Below, piece after piece: positions 1 to 10,792 of a stretch of DNA of 64,000 bases. Position 1 is the first letter of the stretch. Each line of letters starts with the position of its first letter. The stretch is taken from contig CM067526.1 of NCBI GenBank assembly GCA_034509925.1, positions 3,998,501 through 4,062,500 on the forward strand, read 5' to 3'. The DNA comes from Hirudinaria manillensis (taxonomy: Eukaryota; Annelida; Clitellata; Hirudinida; Hirudinidae). The position numbers and the translations under genes are program-made. The notes beneath the pieces are model-generated. The model saw only the letters and a program-made list of their open reading frames with translations, did no database searches and was not told the DNA's origin.

Positions 1-1479
1 ATTAATTAATTATATAAGTAAATGCTTGTGCTCTTTCCGAGTCAAAGAAGCTCCTGAAATCATTCGTTCTGCAAGGAACCAGTGAGCATAAACCTATCCA
101 GCGTTAGACGATTGGACAGCCAATGGAGTGACATGGTAACATAATACGAGTTGTCATCGCCAACGTTGTCATTATGATGCTTCTCCAGTAAACACGATTT
201 CCTTCCTAAACTGCACATTAGTCTCTGCAGTTATGGAGCTTTTTTTTAATATTAATTATTGGTCTTCTAGTTATTTAAATTGAATTTATAATTTGTTTGA
301 ATTTATAATGTTGATTCAATGTCTAAGTAATTAAGAAAATGAAAAATCACAATTAAGTTACGGATAAAATGGGTAATTTTAAATTTCATAGAAATGCAAA
401 ACTCACTCTCATAATTTGCTCATAACAACCTATCCAGTATACTTTAAGCCAAATGGATAAATTGATGGACGGATGGATGGAACGACGGATGGACGGACGT
501 ATGGATGGATGGAATGGTGGAGCAAATAACGGTTGATCATTTCATGTTGACATGTTCTCTGAAGTACTCTCAAGTCTATTAGTTGAATGGAGTGTCAAAA
601 TCTCCATCAGTGATGAACTCACACACTCATTGAACTCTAAGAGTGCAAGACTTGAAGATTGATGGACCTAATTAGCGATGCTCTGTCGATACATATCGAT
701 ATATGGATATATAGACGTATATGTAGCGAGAGAGAGGATGAAGTGATCCGTATATTGGAATATCTGTAAAGACGTATATCATGGGTTCGAGATATTTCTT
801 AATAATAACAATGATACTAAGCAAATATTTTAATATTATGTTAACAGAATTATTGTATAACATTGTCTAGAATAACATTAAATTATGATTAAGAATTTAT
901 TCATGTAATAATAAATTTATTCATGTTGAGTTTGCCTAAAAACTGCTCTATCGGCCTAAAATAAATCGTCAAAGTTGTAAACATGTATTTCAATAACCCA
1001 CCAATAGCAATAATATCACAGTAAATATTCAAGATTTGTTGCGGCTTCTCCAACCTGTGACTTGAAAATAAAAATCGTGAATTTCAACGGAGACATTCAT
1101 TCCCGGCCGGCAACGCCTACTCAATTTTAGATGGAAAATATTTTTTGGCATTTCTTAAAATAACTCGTCGATTGGAGACTAGTTTAATATTTCAGTGATT
1201 GCAATCACTTTATTCATCATTATTTATCATCGTCAGAATCTAAATACACAGTTCAGTTTCAATCGTCATTTTAAAAAAATAAATTTCTAATGGCACAGTT
1301 CGAAATTTCCAAATAACACCGAATAACATTGACAAACGTGGAAGAAAATATCCATAAAAAGGACAATCACAAACGAATTATTATCAAAAAATAAATCGAA
1401 TATTGGAAATATTGGACTATTAAAACGAAATCAGCAAAATAAAATTCAAAATCTCTCCTCTTAAGGACTGCAAATCGTC
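1..1479. other. Intergenic / glass 3' flank
   Basis: No gene recognised. The stretch is AT-rich. A tetranucleotide GGAT/GGAC repeat lies at about 464-515. On the minus strand, AATAAA (plus TTTATT at 1209-1214) lies about 270 bases past the glass stop and could be its polyadenylation signal. Short open frames here show no domain. Confidence 0.5.
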
Positions 1480-4290
1480 TTAAGGACAACAGTGGACCCT
1501 CATGTGCCTGTTAAGATTACCTGACTGAGAAAATCTCAGAAGGCAGACCTTGCACCGGTAAGGTTTCTCGCCCGAATGGATGCGCAGGTGTTTGGTAAGT
1601 GTCGAGCTATCCGAAAAAGTCTTCTTACACATGCGACACCTGTAGGGCCTCTCACCTGAGTGGGTCCTCATGTGAGTAGTAACTGAGGAGCTCTGAGAGA
1701 ATCTTCGGTCGCAAACGGAGCATCGAAACGGTTTTTCGCCGCTGTGAGTGCGTACGTGGGCGGTCAGGTTGGCCGCTTGAGAGAACGATTTGCTGCACGT
1801 GTGACAGACGTACGGTTTGTCCCCCGAGTGGGTTCTCAGGTGGGTTTTCAGGGTGCTCGGTCGAGCGTAAGTCTTGCCGCAGATCCTGCATAGATTCGGA
1901 GATCCGTTGGAGGAACCGCTGAACGTCTTTCCGGGCGTGGAGGATGTTTGCTTGAAGAAGGAAAGAGGTTTATCGACCGCCTGGAAATGGTCGCTCGGAA
2001 ACGGAGGCTGACGAAACGCGTAATTGGCAAAATGCTTTTCGAGGTTGTAGGTTCTGTTGAACCTGTTGATTTCCTGCTGCAAATGTGTTTCCGACACTTT
2101 CTTCTGATCATCTTCGCCTTCCAAAAGATTCTTTATCGAAGGGTCAGCTTCAACTCCGGATTCCATGTCTTCCTTCGACCTATTGCTGTAAAACGAGTTT
2201 GAATCGACGTTTTTTGAGCATTGAAACCTGTAGGGCGGTGGCTCGTGAAAGTAAACATTTCTTGATGAATTTTTGTAAGGTGAGAAGACGTTGTCCTGTT
2301 CCATTCCTGTTTTAACGAAATGCGAATCAACGACGTGAAATGAAGTTCCTTCATTGTTCGTTGCATAATTGTCCATGGCAGAGGAAATGTTATTTCTCAT
2401 GGAATTGTCGGAGAAGCCAGAATCGTTGGTGGAGTTCGGGAAACTTGTGGAACTGAACTGCTGAGCATCTGAGAACTTCGATAAGAAATTGTGCGACGTT
2501 GTGGCCGAAGGCGACGATGACGACGACGACGATGCAGACGAAGCGAGATCATCTCTTTCGGCGATGTTTTGAACGAATCCATCCCATTCTGAATTGTGAA
2601 ATTTTGGAGGTTTGTAATAATGGTTCGCCTGGTCGTAAGGTTTGTTTGGTTCGTAGAACCTACCACCATCTTTGGCAAAGTCGGACTCCGTGAAGTAGAT
2701 TCTGTTGGGCGAAACCACTACCTCGATGTCTGCCGATCTATTCCAGAAGAGATTCTCGTGTGTTTGGTGGAATTGCTTGGTGTTTGGAAAGAAAAGATTT
2801 TCGGATACGATGGGATTTCCGTGGATGAAGTATTTCTTCATGGATGACTGATTCGGTGGCAGTGGACCGACATTCATGGAAACATTTACGCTCATTCCTG
2901 TCGGAAAAATTGGACTGAGGTTGGTTAGGTGAGCCGGATAGCTTTGCTGGAATTGTGGCTGATGCTGGTAGCAGGTTTCGGTCGGGGGAGGTGGAAAGTA
3001 AGAATAGTACTGCGGAGGTGAAGATGTTGCAGGAAGCTGGAAGTGGGAGTCTTTGGCGGAAGAAGAGATGCATGGAGTGGACGCATGAGGGAACGACTGA
3101 GGACTTTCAGTTCTGTTTTCATTCGTCATGTTAGAGGTGTACCCTGCAAATCGCACGCATATCATCCGATGTGACGATGCTTGACGTTAAAGATATTCCA
3201 CAAGATTACCTGAATTATCCTGAGACAATTGAGTATTTTCCTCGCTGAGATGTTCACTTGTGGCATTTTCCATCCTCGTCCTCATGGATTCTGAAACTTT
3301 TCGAAGTCAAAAATGGAAATTAATTAATAATTATGGAATGCATTATTTCCATTTGATTTTATTTGATGTGAAATCGCATATTTTTCTGTTTTTGTCCATT
3401 TGAATTCATTAATTCTCCAAGATAATTTTAGAGTCGATGATTAAAATGTTATTTATTACGCTAAAAATGCATTTGAATCAATTGACAAGTTAATTAATCA
3501 ATATTTCATTAAATACCTTCTCGGTGAGCCAAAGAATCTTCGCCAGATTCGATGTCAAAATTCGCGGCTGAAGTTCCATCCAGCACGATGTACTCAGAGT
3601 TCATTCTTGAAACAAAAACATATTTATACAAAAATATATAAAAACCATACAAAACCATTGTGATGATTAACTATTCAACTTGTCAGTGTGTTAAGGCGAA
3701 GGAAAGGACCGATTAGCATTTCTCCAGTGAAATAAATTTGATATGATTTGACAATTAATATCCATTTTTAAACTAAAATTAATTTTTCTACAACTTAAAC
3801 AATTTCATCCACAACGTGTGGCATACCTGTAGTTTTCGAACGCGAAAGTCTTTGAATTATCCACACTTGACCTCTGACCTCCCTGGTCATCGGTCGTTAG
3901 ATCGTGCCTGGAAGGGGAAAATCCGTGGAGCTGGGGAGGGTGGATGTTCGCCTCGAATCTCTCTCCATTGAGAATCATTTGCTGGAAACTCGGTTGATTT
4001 CTGTTGGCGGTGAATTGAGGAATTGAACTGAGAAAATCTCCCGAATTTGGAGACTTCAAACTTCTTTCGCTATGGAGAAATCCCCTCGAGACTTCCTGAT
4101 AGTTTTCCACCTCTTGAAGTTCGTCGTCGTAGAATTCGTTTTGTCTTTTACCATTCTTGTTGAAACAACTTCCTGGCAGCTTTTGGTCCGTCCATCCGTC
4201 CGGTGAGAAATCGTGTCTCGCTTTGCCGACAAACTGTCCGTGGCAGACGCCATCTTTGGACAAAGGGTTGGGCGAATCAGAACACCACAT
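1480..4290 (-). CDS. gl: Glass, five-C2H2-zinc-finger transcription factor (4 coding exons)
   Basis: Ortholog of Drosophila Glass, a nuclear DNA-binding factor needed for photoreceptor differentiation. Coding exons on the minus strand: 4290-3827, 3605-3517, 3290-3210 and 3143-1480. All introns are GT-AG and phases fit (AG|A, G|AA, G|GG), giving 765 residues. Five tandem C2H2 fingers span about residues 628-763, with Glass-specific strings such as [31 protein letters not shown] and [17 protein letters not shown]. Residues 295-302 are MSVNVSMN, a motif also found in fly Glass. The rest is low-complexity (Ser, Pro, Asn); one Ser run is coded by a GAC/GAT-type repeat near 2515-2540. The protein stops three residues after the last finger histidine, so the C-terminal tail of fly Glass is absent. 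The ATG at 4290 lies three bases after a 3' splice site, so a 5' noncoding exon exists upstream; a donor at 4526 is the best candidate. The fingers are certain; the N-terminal start is inferred. Confidence 0.95.
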
Positions 4291-7200
4291 GCCCTGAATT
4301 GAAATGCATGTCTTCGTTCATTAATATCTTCAAATTGAATTCATGAGATGTGTCCGGCGAATATATTCCTTCGTTTAGTGTCTGCGTCAGCAACATTCCG
4401 CGAATAATTTTTGCGAATCATAAACAACGATCTCCGGGGTGATGACACCTCAATATAGAACTCGCTAACAGACGTTGTCATGGAAACGGGGTGAAATATT
4501 GGCAACCCTCGTCAACATTTGATACCTGTTGAAACGACCCGTGACCCCTGCTAGAGCTGGTAAGATGCCACTTTTGGGGGTGGAAACATAAGATGATGGT
4601 TATCTCACGGTAGCCATTTTTAAATGGTCATAATTCGTTGGTTCCTATACTTTCCGATTTTAAATTTTATAACCAAGTGTTTTCTGATTGTTTTGTTTCT
4701 GATGGATGATTACATATACACCTGCCGTTATAAATTAAACGTGTTTCGCGTAAATTACAAAATATTAAAAGGGACGAATTTAACGATTGTTTTTTGAATA
4801 GAGTACACGTGACATCATCATAAATATTAGTGAATGGGATCTGATTTTCATCAAAAGTTCAGACAATTGTTATGCAAATGTTGTGAACAGACAAGCTGGA
4901 GAATAAAATCCATCTCTAAAACTTCTACATTCTTTGATTTGCACGTTACAATAATTAGATTTGCACCTAAGTAGTGAATAAATAATATGCAAATATGATT
5001 ACAACTCGTTTTAGGGCTATATAAAATATTTTTATAAAAACTAATTATAAATAAATCTTAAACATAATCTACTGGTCAATGTTTAAGTCCAAATGTTTAA
5101 TCAAATAGTTAATTAAACAAATATTGTAATTGCGATAACTTTATTTTTTTTTCCTTACTCTCTCAACAGGAGTTCCACATGTACGGCCGTTAAGTAATTG
5201 GTTAACATGGATATAAAGGAACGTTAACGTTGTTATCGTTAATATTAGACTTAATGAGAAAAGCGAACAGGTGAGAATGACTTTGTAAAACACTGCACGA
5301 TCACTTATCTGAAGACAGAGTGGAACATTCCTACTTAAAACGTGGACAATTGTTAGGCGATGAAATGGTCAGATTTCACGACATGGCAATCTTTGGAGAC
5401 CCCTTGCAGGTGCGTATCCGAAATATTTTGTTTCCAAACCATCCAAAATTGAATCGAATTATATTATTATTGTCAATAATATAATTTTATTTTACTTTCG
5501 CTAATAATTTATTTTAATAATTTAGGCATTTTACTTTATTTATTTTTTAATTAATTAATTAATTACTTTAACTATTATTTTAACATCACAAACTGAAATC
5601 CATGATTACCTCAAATCTCCTTTTCAGAAAAGTTTCGTAATAAAATTGGCATTTACGTAAAAAAAAAAGTTAAGGAAATTCAATTTAAAGTGCGGCACCA
5701 AAAACTATTTATAAGAGAGGAGGTGGAGTTTGGCAGCTGATGTATTCCAATTGGTTGATGAGGATTCTGGAACTCCGTACATTGGAGCATCGGTGTTTCT
5801 CGTTTGGCCTCTGTGAGTGGTGATGATGTGTAAAAATGACTTGAACGGTTTCTCTTAATAAATCAATCCACAACACAATCTTTTAGCTGGCAAACTAACT
5901 CAGTCACCGTCCGATGGAAAGTCGTCCTTCCAGTTAAAATTTAAGATAATTTCGTTAGAGTTTTTTGGCTTGTTTATTCGTTTTAATTTCTAAAAAAAAA
6001 ATCTGCCACGGGAGATTTCCGCATTAGCTGAGTTAACAGAATGGCAGAGGAAACTGAATAATTAAAATCATAATAAAATGAAAAGAGACTTCAAGTCAAA
6101 GTCAGTTCGGAAACAGAAGACTTACGTGTGTTTAATACGCGCAACAACTTGTACGGCATCATCTTATTTGAATCTTTTGCGTTGGATTCTTATTTTCTTC
6201 GCAACAAAATTATTTCGAGTAAATTGCAGAGCGATGCGAAATTTCATTAAATGCAAGAAAATGAAACCGATAGGAGGTATTGTGAAATTAGAAATTAGAA
6301 GATGATCATAATCTGATGCATTAACAGGAGAGATGTGCAAGAAATGGATCGAAATGGATGATGTAAAATATTACCCATCAATCGTTAGAATGTCAATGAC
6401 TTAATTGTCAAAAAGGTGGAAGACGATGAAACCAAGTTGCTTTTTCCAACATAGTTGTTGACACAATATCCGTAATTCCTCCACAAATCTAAATGTCTCG
6501 GCAGATAGCATTGAAACGCGATGACGACGACGATGATATTGTCAACAACATCATTGCCACGTTGGGCACACGTTGACCTTAAGCTGTCCAATATTGGACA
6601 ATATTGTTGGCGACCCGAGTTGGGCTAACGGAGATTTGCCCACAAATCTTCTAAGGAAGAGGCGGTGAAGGAATAGATTTAACCTTTAAATTTAATATTC
6701 AGCTTACACATTTAACCCCTCATTTGATCATTAGTATAAATTTTAATTGCTGCCCCGTCAAGTTCTCGAGTCGCCCGTGTTAAGGGACACTACTAAGTTA
6801 AACAATTCTTATAAAAACCTATCCTAATATCCCCAGCATTTTATCTGTTTACGTTCTCTAACCTAGGACCCAACTATATGCAGAAACGTCATAGAAAGAT
6901 CCAGTCATAAACCCCATTATTTGACAAAGTTGAAAAATAATTAAAGTTATTTGTAATACACTGCATCAACTGAGCTTGGACAACTATAAAGCTTCGTGCC
7001 TCACACTGGCATCAAATTCACTGGAAACAGACCAAACCAAAAAATTCTTAATTTCATCAGTTTGAAACTAGAATTGCAAACATTGGAGAATGAAACCCAA
7101 CCGGAAAGTTTCAGACAAAGGTCTCGCAGTCCTGGAGCTCAATGTTTAGAACTAGCAAGAAAATGGGCCAAAGTATCAAAGACTACCTAAGATTAGTTCC

Positions 7201-7808
7201 GAATAAGCATCGCCTAAGGTATGGCAAAAGTTGCTCTTTGTTACAAAAACAACCAGCATCCACTCTCGACATTCAAATCGGCATCAGGAAATTGACAACA
7301 AATCCATGACAATAGGACATAACCATAGCACATGCCCCCATGCCTAATGTACAATAAAGAACGAATTAATTGCAGTAACAAGACATTAATTCACTCTCCA
7401 AGACCATCCATGTAATTCTAATCTCTTATGACAGGAGTCGATTTACAACCAGTCTCTAACAGTTTAACAAACCCTCAAATTTAGTTCTACCAATCATTGG
7501 ACATCTACATTGGTTCTATATATAACCAAACATTTAGAAGACTAAAATAAACACAAGCATTTGACATTTTTTATTCTTAAGAAAGTAAATTGTTAAATGT
7601 ACTTTTAAGTAAAGCCTCCCTCGAGACCACTAAAAGCAACTTGAAGGTAGGCATTCCTCAGGGGGAACCTAAATAGTAATGAAAAGCAATCACTATAAAC
7701 ATCATATCAGATATGTGAACTAACTCACTATTTCATGGCAATCAAATATGAAAGGGCAATGCCAACAAATTGCAAATAGTGGAAGAATGGAAGGCCTTAA
7801 TTACTTAC
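4291..7808. other. Gene-free stretch between glass and UQCRQ
   Basis: No protein recognised. It holds a candidate 5' noncoding exon end for glass (minus donor CAACAG|GTATC at 4526/4525) and an X-box-like GTTGTCATGGAAAC near 4475. A TATA-like TATTTATAAG at 5706-5715 with CCAATTGG about 35 bases downstream (plus strand) resembles a promoter, but I cannot attach a gene to it. The open frames at 6078-6305 and 6996-7190 show no domain. The end nearest UQCRQ may hold its spliced 3' UTR. Confidence 0.4.
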
Positions 7809-7811
7809 CTA
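7803..7811 (-). other. Stop codon abutting a consensus 5' splice site
   Basis: Reading the minus strand, GTC TAG is followed directly by GTAAGTAA. The TAG supplies the AG of an ideal AG|GTAAGT donor. This predicts a 3' UTR intron in UQCRQ with an exon junction immediately after the stop, too close to trigger junction-dependent decay under the usual 50-55 base rule. I could not identify the acceptor. Confidence 0.5.
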
Positions 7812-8140
7812 GACCTCATGTTCATAATCCTTAGGATTTTTTCTTAATGACTCTGCATCCTTCATTGTAGCCCAGGTATACAAAGAGCCAAATATCATAG
7901 TAGCTGAAAGAAATTACAAAAACATATATTCAGCAAGCAAATTAACAAACAGATCAGGAAATCATCCAAGAAGTGAATATTACGTATAACAAATGGCACA
8001 ATGGTTCCCTTTAATCTCCTGATAGTGTTTGGAATAGACTTTTTGAAGAACCCAGCAAAGGCCTTCTGCTCATGTGGCGAGAGGGAATAATAAATTATGC
8101 CATTGACTCTGCACCCGAGATTTCCGAAACTACGTCCCAT
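7809..8140 (-). CDS. UQCRQ: Cytochrome b-c1 complex subunit 8 (UQCRQ/QCR8), 2 exons
   Basis: Small inner-membrane subunit of mitochondrial complex III (ubiquinol-cytochrome c reductase). Exon 8140-7984 codes for a start MGRSFGNL, then YSLSPHEQKAF and IPNTIRR, matching animal UQCRQ. Exon 7903-7809 codes for the rest of the single membrane segment and the tail ending RKNPKDYEHEV. The splice is C|CT (Pro), phase 1, giving 83 residues; human UQCRQ has 82. The ATG sits two bases after a 3' splice site (TTACAG|CCATGG), so a 5' noncoding exon lies upstream, unlocated. The TAG stop is followed at once by a perfect 5' splice consensus (CTAG|GTAAGT), so the 3' UTR is probably spliced too. The open frame running on from exon 1 is intron read-through. 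Confidence 0.95.
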
Positions 8141-8143
8141 GGC

Positions 8144-9664
8144 TGTAAAAAAAACAATGAGGTATTACTTTGAAAGTTGCAAACTCCCAATCTCATCGAA
8201 AATACATTTAGAAATCATAAATCTGAATAAATTTATTTTAATTGGAGGTTAGGTCTTCTAGAATGGCCCCAACACATTAATCATTTGGTGAAAAGAAGCT
8301 TATTGAAATGAAAAGTAAATACTGCACTATGTCAAAATATATAATTATGACAATATAGAAATCTAGTACGCAAATAGAGTATGCATTGTTGGCAAAAGAA
8401 TTTTTAGATCACTTCAAGACCGGTGATAGTTTTTCTTGAATAAAATTTTCAAGGTTTTCAAAAACTTAATTGCGACCCAAAACAAAAAGGCAAAACTATT
8501 CTTAAAATACAAGCCTTAAATTTGACAAACCTCCAACTTATTCGGTGACCTCTACAACTAAAAATCACAACAAGCTCAACGGAAAAGAGGGGAAGTGCAT
8601 AATAGTCAATTAATTCTAAACTAGAATGAGTCTCAGCTTAAACTACATTTTAATTTACAAAATTTAAATTAATAATTTTAAACATATTATTGAATTGTTC
8701 AATTTGTTAAACTGTCGGGTTTCACAGCAGAATCATTCCTCTTAAATGTTTGGCTTTATTTCAAATACTTCGATAGAGGGAGATATTTATCTGTGAGTGA
8801 TTTTAATTTGTTGAAAATGTTTCTATAAAGTTTTTTCTTAAATTAAAACGAATTCATTAACATGCTCAAAGCTAATTGAATACTAAGAGTTAAAACTAAG
8901 GAATGATTATCACATAATTGGGTTTCTTAACCGTCACAAATTATTGCTGCGTTATGTTATTAATACTTTTTAAATAATTACTGTCGTTACAGTTTTTTTA
9001 GCCGGTATTTTCATTATTCTTATGCACTGTTTTAATCTCATTCATCTGGTTATTTTCTATAAATATTAGCAGGTTGGCAAGTATACACATATATACTTGT
9101 TTATGGTTAAGTTTAATAAGATCTGGTGCTGCAAGAATTCTAAATGTGAACCACTTGTCATAGTTCTTCGGCTGGATTTCAAACAAAATAACCACATTTT
9201 AAACTTTGAAAATAGAAATACATGGTAGACAATATCAAACGATAAATAATGTATTTGTAATAATGCAAGTCATCCAAAATATAAGCACGCACTATAGGTT
9301 TGTAGGTATTATTGATGTCATAACTAAACTGCACACAATTCGAGCAATGTTTTCTCTAACATTATATCTAAATGTAAGGGAAAACAGCACAACATTTTAG
9401 CACAATTTAGCAAAAATCTCAAGACCGTTCAAGGAACGTTAACCAACGATCGGAAACTAAGTGGATATCTAGATGCAAATCTTCTCACAAAAATGCTTGT
9501 TAGAATGTGACATAGGTTTAAAAAAAAGAAAGAAAAATAGGTTTAATTTTCAATTACAACGTTTGAAATATCAAGTGTAAAAGTATTTTAGCAATGATCA
9601 TTGACTCGAGTCTGACAACCTATTGGAACCCGACACTTAGTCTCACAATGACGGAGAACATCAT
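8144..9664. other. Gene-free stretch, UQCRQ upstream / KCTD downstream
   Basis: AT-rich, with no recognisable protein. It should contain the UQCRQ promoter and its noncoding first exon, and the 3' end of the KCTD-like transcript. The open frames at 8998-9195 and 9206-9400 have no domain or bias suggesting coding. Confidence 0.4.
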
Positions 9665-9668
9665 TTAT
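9663..9668 (-). other. AATAAA overlapping the KCTD-like stop codon
   Basis: The last codons read GAA TAA followed by ATGA, so an AATAAA hexamer straddles the stop. If used, the mRNA would have almost no 3' UTR. It may equally be chance in AT-rich DNA. Confidence 0.3.
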
Positions 9669-10792
9669 TCCCTGCAAAATACGAATTCATTATAATGATT
9701 CCACTTGGATTCTTCAAGATCCATTCCGGGCTTTAATTCGCCCCCGGCGCTATTGGTACCGGAACCACAAGAAGCGACCATTCTGAAACCGGCTTCCTGG
9801 AGCATATCGAATGCTTGCTCCAGAAAGGTGTGCTTGAGAAAAAACCTGGAGGTATATCGGTCCGTGGTGCCCCGATCAGCGTCTCTGCTCTCGTTCAGAG
9901 TGTCCTTGAAGACCTCCCTGCACAAAGCCACTCTTCCGCAAACTAAAATCCTCCACATTTTTCTGAATTTCACGTCCGCCTGGCAACCGTCTCGACCGAA
10001 TGCAAACGTGCCTCGGTAGCCAACTACAATGAAACCGGTGTCTTTAGACGGGATCGAAGACATTCTTTGTCTTGCAGTTACTTCAGGGTCAAGGTGACCG
10101 CTGGACGAGGATGAATGTTGACTTTGAAGAGGCAACATCGTCAGCGACTGGTGGCTTTCAGCAGCGATGGAATTGCATGGAATTGATGGCGGAGTTGCTG
10201 GAGAAGCTGAATTCAGTTGAGTCACGATGCCGGGAAGGCGATAAAACTCGGCTTCTTGGCGCAGACGATTTGTCTCGAGGAAGAAGTCAGGAAGTACGAG
10301 CTTGCCATTTCGTAGATAATCCAACACAAACCTGAACAGCACTCCGTCTCTGTCGATAAAGAATCTTCCTCTGAAGTCTCTTGACAGTGAAATCGCCTGA
10401 GGTTCTGAAGAAGCGATCTGCTGCGACTGGCTGCTTTTGATTTCTGGGCCAGACGATGGAGATTTATTTCTTAAAGAAAAAGCAGTGTTAAATTTGTTGG
10501 ACAAATCTGATACATTGCTTACTCCAACTGACTGGAAAAAATTCTCTTTCGCGTGAGAAATGGTTGACAGATGCCTCCTTTGAGAGAAAATGTCGAAGAG
10601 AAGTGAATTTGGCTCCGAAATTAAAGTAGCTCGAGTAGTGGCATAAACCACACCGCCAACGTTCAGTTCGACGACCGTAGAAGCAGACATGTCCTTGCTG
10701 AATGGAGCATCGACGTGATTCTGACACTGGTTTGAAGATGGTTTCCATAAACTTTGACTATTATCCAAATTTGAATCAGAGTTGTGCTGCAT
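9665..10792 (-). CDS. KCTD8/12/16-like BTB protein, putative GABA-B receptor auxiliary subunit (single exon)
   Basis: The 375-residue protein has an N-terminal BTB/T1 fold (residues about 38-194; VELNVGGVVYATTR, then RGRFFIDRDGVLFRFVLDYLRNG and RLRQEAEFYRLP). A C-terminal H1 domain (about 252-375) has FIVVGYRGTFAFGRDG, DTLNESRDADR, RYTSRFFLKHTFLEQAFD and a final YNEFVFCRE. H1 is diagnostic of the KCTD8/12/16 subfamily, whose vertebrate members bind GABA-B receptors and set G-protein signalling kinetics at the plasma membrane. An insertion of about 60 polar residues (about 74-135) splits the BTB between the FDIFSQRR segment and the RDFRGRFF strand, where human KCTD12 has only a few residues. 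The first ATG is at 10792; an in-frame TTG six codons upstream is not credible as a start. No intron is seen. The subfamily call is firm; the exact paralog is not. Confidence 0.93.
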   Translation of the reverse strand: MQHNSDSNLDNSQSLWKPSSNQCQNHVDAPFSKDMSASTVVELNVGGVVYATTRATLISEPNSLLFDIFSQRRHLSTISHAKENFFQSVGVSNVSDLSNKFNTAFSLRNKSPSSGPEIKSSQSQQIASSEPQAISLSRDFRGRFFIDRDGVLFRFVLDYLRNGKLVLPDFFLETNRLRQEAEFYRLPGIVTQLNSASPATPPSIPCNSIAAESHQSLTMLPLQSQHSSSSSGHLDPEVTARQRMSSIPSKDTGFIVVGYRGTFAFGRDGCQADVKFRKMWRILVCGRVALCREVFKDTLNESRDADRGTTDRYTSRFFLKHTFLEQAFDMLQEAGFRMVASCGSGTNSAGGELKPGMDLEESKWNHYNEFVFCRE

